Below are positions 6,842 through 8,546 of a stretch of DNA of 8,546 nucleotides, one piece after another. Below the pieces are notes generated by a model. It was given only the letters and a program-made list of their open reading frames with translations, was not told where the DNA came from and made no database searches. A program made the position numbers and the translations under genes. Source of the stretch: Candidatus Eiseniibacteriota bacterium (GTDB lineage: Bacteria; JAFGKV01); NCBI GenBank assembly GCA_025453925.1, contig JALOPK010000168.1:1-8546 (forward strand). The letters are read 5' to 3'. Within the stretch, counting starts at the first letter, position 1; each line of letters starts with the position of its first letter.

Positions 6842-6867
6842 CTAACACGGAGGAGTCATCCTGTCAA
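6839..6867 (-). promoter_or_regulatory. Sigma70-type promoter of the arsR-ABC operon
   Basis: A perfect -35 TTGACA (6867-6862), a 17-nt spacer and -10 TAGTAT (6844-6839, 4 of 6 matches including the key T, A and final T). Transcription should begin near 6832, giving a leader of about 29 nt before ATG 6803. I found no second promoter between this point and the permease. Confidence 0.7.
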
Positions 6868-7195
6868 GCCCTGGCCGGTAGCGATCGAAGGGCGCCGTGC
6901 CTATCCCAGGCTCATCTCTCGGCTGCAAGAACCGCTTCCGTGGTCCTCCACGCCTCACCTCGGGGCCACATCACGCTATCGGGACTTGCGTCCACCACGG
7001 GCAGCATCGAGGGGCGGGCACGAGTCAGTGTAACATGCCTGACGGCGGGGTCGCCCATTAGAGGGCGGGTCAAGGGAAAAAACATCCCTCCCTGAGAAGA
7101 TCGCACTTTCCTCGCGCGACCTTCTCCACTCCCACAGGTAGGTTCGAGTCCCTCGTCGTTCATCGCACCCGTTACATCTCTCAGATGGGGTAGCA
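6868..7195. other. Intergenic region between operon promoter and IS flank
   Basis: I see no supported gene in these 328 nt. The minus-strand open frame from 7196 to 6912 lacks a Shine-Dalgarno and resembles no protein I know. Two small hairpins are present: CGCCC/GGGCG (7052-7067) and AGGGA/TCCCT with an A-rich loop (7073-7089). A tRNA T-arm-like box lies at 7141-7151. The right boundary of the insertion sequence could fall within this stretch. Confidence 0.5.
7141..7151 (+). other. tRNA T-arm-like box (GGTTCGAGTCC)
   Basis: GGTTCGAGTCC fits the tRNA T-loop consensus exactly. Only the two inner T-stem pairs and the outermost pair form; the middle two do not, and no matching acceptor, D or anticodon arm is found upstream. 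It is at most a tRNA fragment or decayed 3' end, and may be chance. Confidence 0.25.
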
Positions 7196-7251
7196 ATCAG
7201 CTTCTGCTGATCCGCACGGCCCTTGGTCCGTCTGGACCCCAGATGATCATC
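7196..7251. repeat. Cluster of three short inverted repeats
   Basis: In 56 nt there are ATCAGC/GCTGAT with a 4-nt loop (7196-7211), GGTCC/GGACC with a 4-nt loop (7225-7238) and the perfect palindrome GATGATCATC (7242-7251). They adjoin the structured RNA candidate and may be its 3' extension or end structures of the insertion sequence. Confidence 0.4.
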
Positions 7252-7257
7252 GGTTCC

Positions 7258-7433
7258 ATGCCGTGACCCAAGTGGTAGGTCAGATCTCCTGGTTGTGTCC
7301 CAACCCTAACGTGGCTCGCGGCATAGGCGAATCAGACTCGATAGACTCGCGCCTCCTTGTTCTGTCGGTGCAGCAGCTCCCAATCAGGGCTGGTGGTTCG
7401 GTCTCCAACCCCAGTGCCGGTTCACTGCTGCAC
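7258..7433 (-). ncRNA. Candidate bridge/seeker guide RNA of the IS110-family element
   Basis: On the minus strand, starting in the last codons of the transposase, the sequence can form in order three elements. First, a perfect 9-bp stem GTGCAGCAG/CTGCTGCAC (7433-7425 with 7376-7368) encloses an internal loop of 10 and 13 nt and a bulged 8-bp hairpin (CTGG-GGTT/AACC-A-CCAG, 7414-7390). Second, a 5-bp stem (7325-7329/7350-7354) has a 20-nt loop containing a 7-bp direct repeat. Third, a 6-bp stem ATGCCG/CGGCAT (7319-7324/7258-7263) closes over hairpins 7291-7305 and 7264-7282. IS110-family recombinases use an RNA from their non-coding end, with internal loops that pair to target and donor DNA; in the IS1111 branch it lies downstream of the gene, as here. 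Ends, guides and transcription are not demonstrated. Confidence 0.45.
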
Positions 7434-8456
7434 TGGAATACCCACAAACAATCGCTGTTCGTCGTATGGCACCTGGTCTCGCATCACGTAGTACGATGCT
7501 CGCGCCAGCTTGTTCGCCAACGCTTTCACCGCCACGATCTCGTTCCGCTCCCTCGCCTTCCGCTGCCAGAATCGCGTCGGCCCCTCATGATACCGCCGCG
7601 CGAAGTGCGCCGCCTCCACATATGCCCACGCCAGGTACTTGTTCCCGTTCTTCTCGTTCCCCTTGCCCTTCTTCTTCCCCGCGCTCCACCGTTCCGCCTT
7701 CACGCACCGGCAGTACGACGAGTAGTTCCGCACCCCCTTGAATCGTCCGATGTCTCCCACCTCCAGCATGATCGTCAGTCCCAGGATCTTCCCGATCCCC
7801 GGCACCGTCAGCAGCAGTCCGAACTCCTCCCGCAGGCGCACGTCCTTCAGTACCTCCCCCTCGATCTCTCGGATCTGCCCACTCAAGAACTGTATCACTG
7901 CCAGGCTCCGTTGCGCCGCACTCCGCAGATGCGGCGCCGGAAAGCTCACGGCCAACTCTTCCTCCGTGAGCCGTTTGATTCGATTCACCGACACCTTCAC
8001 CCCAAGGTTCCGCGCTACCATACCCTGCAGACTCAAGATCTGCGTCGTCCGCTGCCGTACGAACAGCAGCCTCCTCCGCAGCAAGTCCCGCGCCGGCCGC
8101 TCCTCCTTCGGGTAGATGTACCCCGTCGGCAGGATCCCCAACCGCAACATATGCGCCAACCAGAACGAATCCCATCGATCATCCCCATACTTCAATCCTT
8201 CGTACTGCTGGATCGCCGACGGATTCGCCAACCTCACCGGATACCCCTGTGCCTGCAGCCCATCCACCAACCAGTACCAGTTGAATGTAGACTCCACCGC
8301 CACCCCCACCATGCTCTCCTTGTACGGCGCCAGATACCGCTCGATCGCCTCCACCGAGTTCTCTACCTTCTTCCCCACCAGTCGCCTGTCCTCTTCATCA
8401 ATCACCCCCACATAGCTCGAGGTTGAATGCAGATCGATCCCTGCGTAGGTTCTCAC
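7422..8456 (-). CDS. IS110-family transposase (DEDD recombinase)
   Basis: 344 aa from GTG 8456, chosen because AAAGGAGGT (8470-8462) ends 5 nt upstream and the protein then begins MRTYAGIDLHST, as the family does; the longer ATG at 8531 adds 25 unrelated residues. The N-terminal RuvC-like domain (1-150) has Asp8 (GIDLH), Glu55 (VAVEST) and Asp93/Asp96 (DRWD). The C-terminal Transposase_20 domain (about 214-290) has LLLTVPGIGK (214-223), GDIGRFKGVRNYSSY (234-248), the WSAG segment with Ser258 as likely nucleophile, and KNGNKYLAWAYVEAA (269-283). A helical linker joins them. Full-length and undisturbed, so probably active or recent. It excises and inserts the element through RNA-guided recombination in studied relatives. 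Confidence 0.95.
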   Translation of the reverse strand: MRTYAGIDLHSTSSYVGVIDEEDRRLVGKKVENSVEAIERYLAPYKESMVGVAVESTFNWYWLVDGLQAQGYPVRLANPSAIQQYEGLKYGDDRWDSFWLAHMLRLGILPTGYIYPKEERPARDLLRRRLLFVRQRTTQILSLQGMVARNLGVKVSVNRIKRLTEEELAVSFPAPHLRSAAQRSLAVIQFLSGQIREIEGEVLKDVRLREEFGLLLTVPGIGKILGLTIMLEVGDIGRFKGVRNYSSYCRCVKAERWSAGKKKGKGNEKNGNKYLAWAYVEAAHFARRYHEGPTRFWQRKARERNEIVAVKALANKLARASYYVMRDQVPYDEQRLFVGIPVQQ

Positions 8457-8458
8457 CG

Positions 8459-8541
8459 GACACCTCCTTTGTGTACTCCTCGAGTACGATTGTGACAAAT
8501 CCACGATAGAACCCCTCGTCCTATCGCGCAAGGGAGGTGTC
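8459..8541 (-). promoter_or_regulatory. Transposase leader fold that buries the Shine-Dalgarno
   Basis: GACACCTCCCTT (minus strand 8541-8530) is complementary at 11 of 12 positions to AAAGGAGGTGTC (8470-8459), which contains the transposase Shine-Dalgarno. Between these arms lie two further perfect hairpins: CGATAG/CTATCG with an 11-nt loop (8504-8526) and GTACTC/GAGTAC with a 3-nt loop (8473-8487). The result is a closed stem over two hairpins, ending 3 nt before the GTG. Such a leader would keep translation low, above all in transcripts entering from outside. Confidence 0.55.
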
Positions 8542-8546
8542 TTCCC

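Larger units (their letters stand above)
7258..8546 (-). mobile_element. IS110/IS1111-family insertion sequence, boundaries unresolved
   Basis: The element is defined by the intact DEDD transposase plus structured flanks. Coordinates are a minimum on the left and limited by the window on the right. IS110-family elements usually lack terminal inverted repeats and target duplications, so ends cannot be called by eye. I found no convincing subterminal inverted repeat pair. A downstream RNA would place it with IS1111-like members. Confidence 0.75.

Noticed and set aside
6912-7196. Minus-strand open frame of 94 aa between the IS and the operon
   Set aside because: No Shine-Dalgarno and no family resemblance; its GLEPT stretch is what the complement of a tRNA T-arm box gives when translated.
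7263-8426. Long plus-strand open frame (387 aa) opposite the transposase
   Set aside because: It is Pro/Arg/His-rich, has no domain or Shine-Dalgarno, and mirrors the well-supported transposase on the other strand.
7150-8520. 8-bp direct repeat CCCTCGTC at 7150-7157 and 8513-8520 as a target duplication
   Set aside because: IS110-family insertion does not usually make target duplications, and the second copy lies within the leader hairpin loop; 8 bp may be chance.
7075-8546. Possible inverted ends: GGGAAAAAACATCCCTCCCT near 7074 against the complement of 8527-8546
   Set aside because: The match needs gaps and is mostly G/C runs; IS110-family ends cannot be set on this.

Overview
The window is 8.5 kb of GC-rich bacterial DNA in which every supported gene lies on the minus strand. 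The host cannot be named. Two secreted beta-rich proteins with fibronectin-like segments suggest a Gram-negative, possibly FCB-group or related uncultured lineage; this is inference from protein style, not a marker gene.

Reading in the direction of transcription (right to left), there are three blocks. (1) 8546 to about 7196: an IS110/IS1111-family insertion sequence with an intact 344-aa DEDD transposase. Its leader can fold so that the transposase Shine-Dalgarno is buried. Its 3' flank is packed with nested inverted repeats that look like a guide (bridge/seeker) RNA. Neither end of the element could be fixed, and the upstream end lies outside the window. (2) 6867 to 4268: an apparent five-gene operon from one sigma70-like promoter with an ArsR-type operator over its -10. 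It runs ArsR-family repressor, 52-aa five-cysteine protein, 96-aa TIGR04076-like cysteine protein, ABC ATPase, ABC-2 permease. Genes overlap or sit close together (52-nt, 17-nt and 4-nt overlaps). The likely logic is a repressor that releases on a metal or thiol-reactive signal and turns on small cysteine proteins and an exporter. (3) 4061 to 1: two exported cell-surface-type proteins. The first is an 808-aa Cthe_2159-family carbohydrate-binding beta-helix protein behind its own promoter with a palindrome at the predicted +1. The second is a protein with two lamin-tail domains (LTD), cut by the window edge. Lamin-tail, CotH and Cthe_2159 proteins tend to occur near each other in other genomes, so this pair is probably functional.

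No rRNA, complete tRNA or CRISPR array was seen. The two points that most deserve a second look are the structured RNA candidate next to the IS110 transposase and the ArsR/Cys-rich/TIGR04076/ABC exporter operon.
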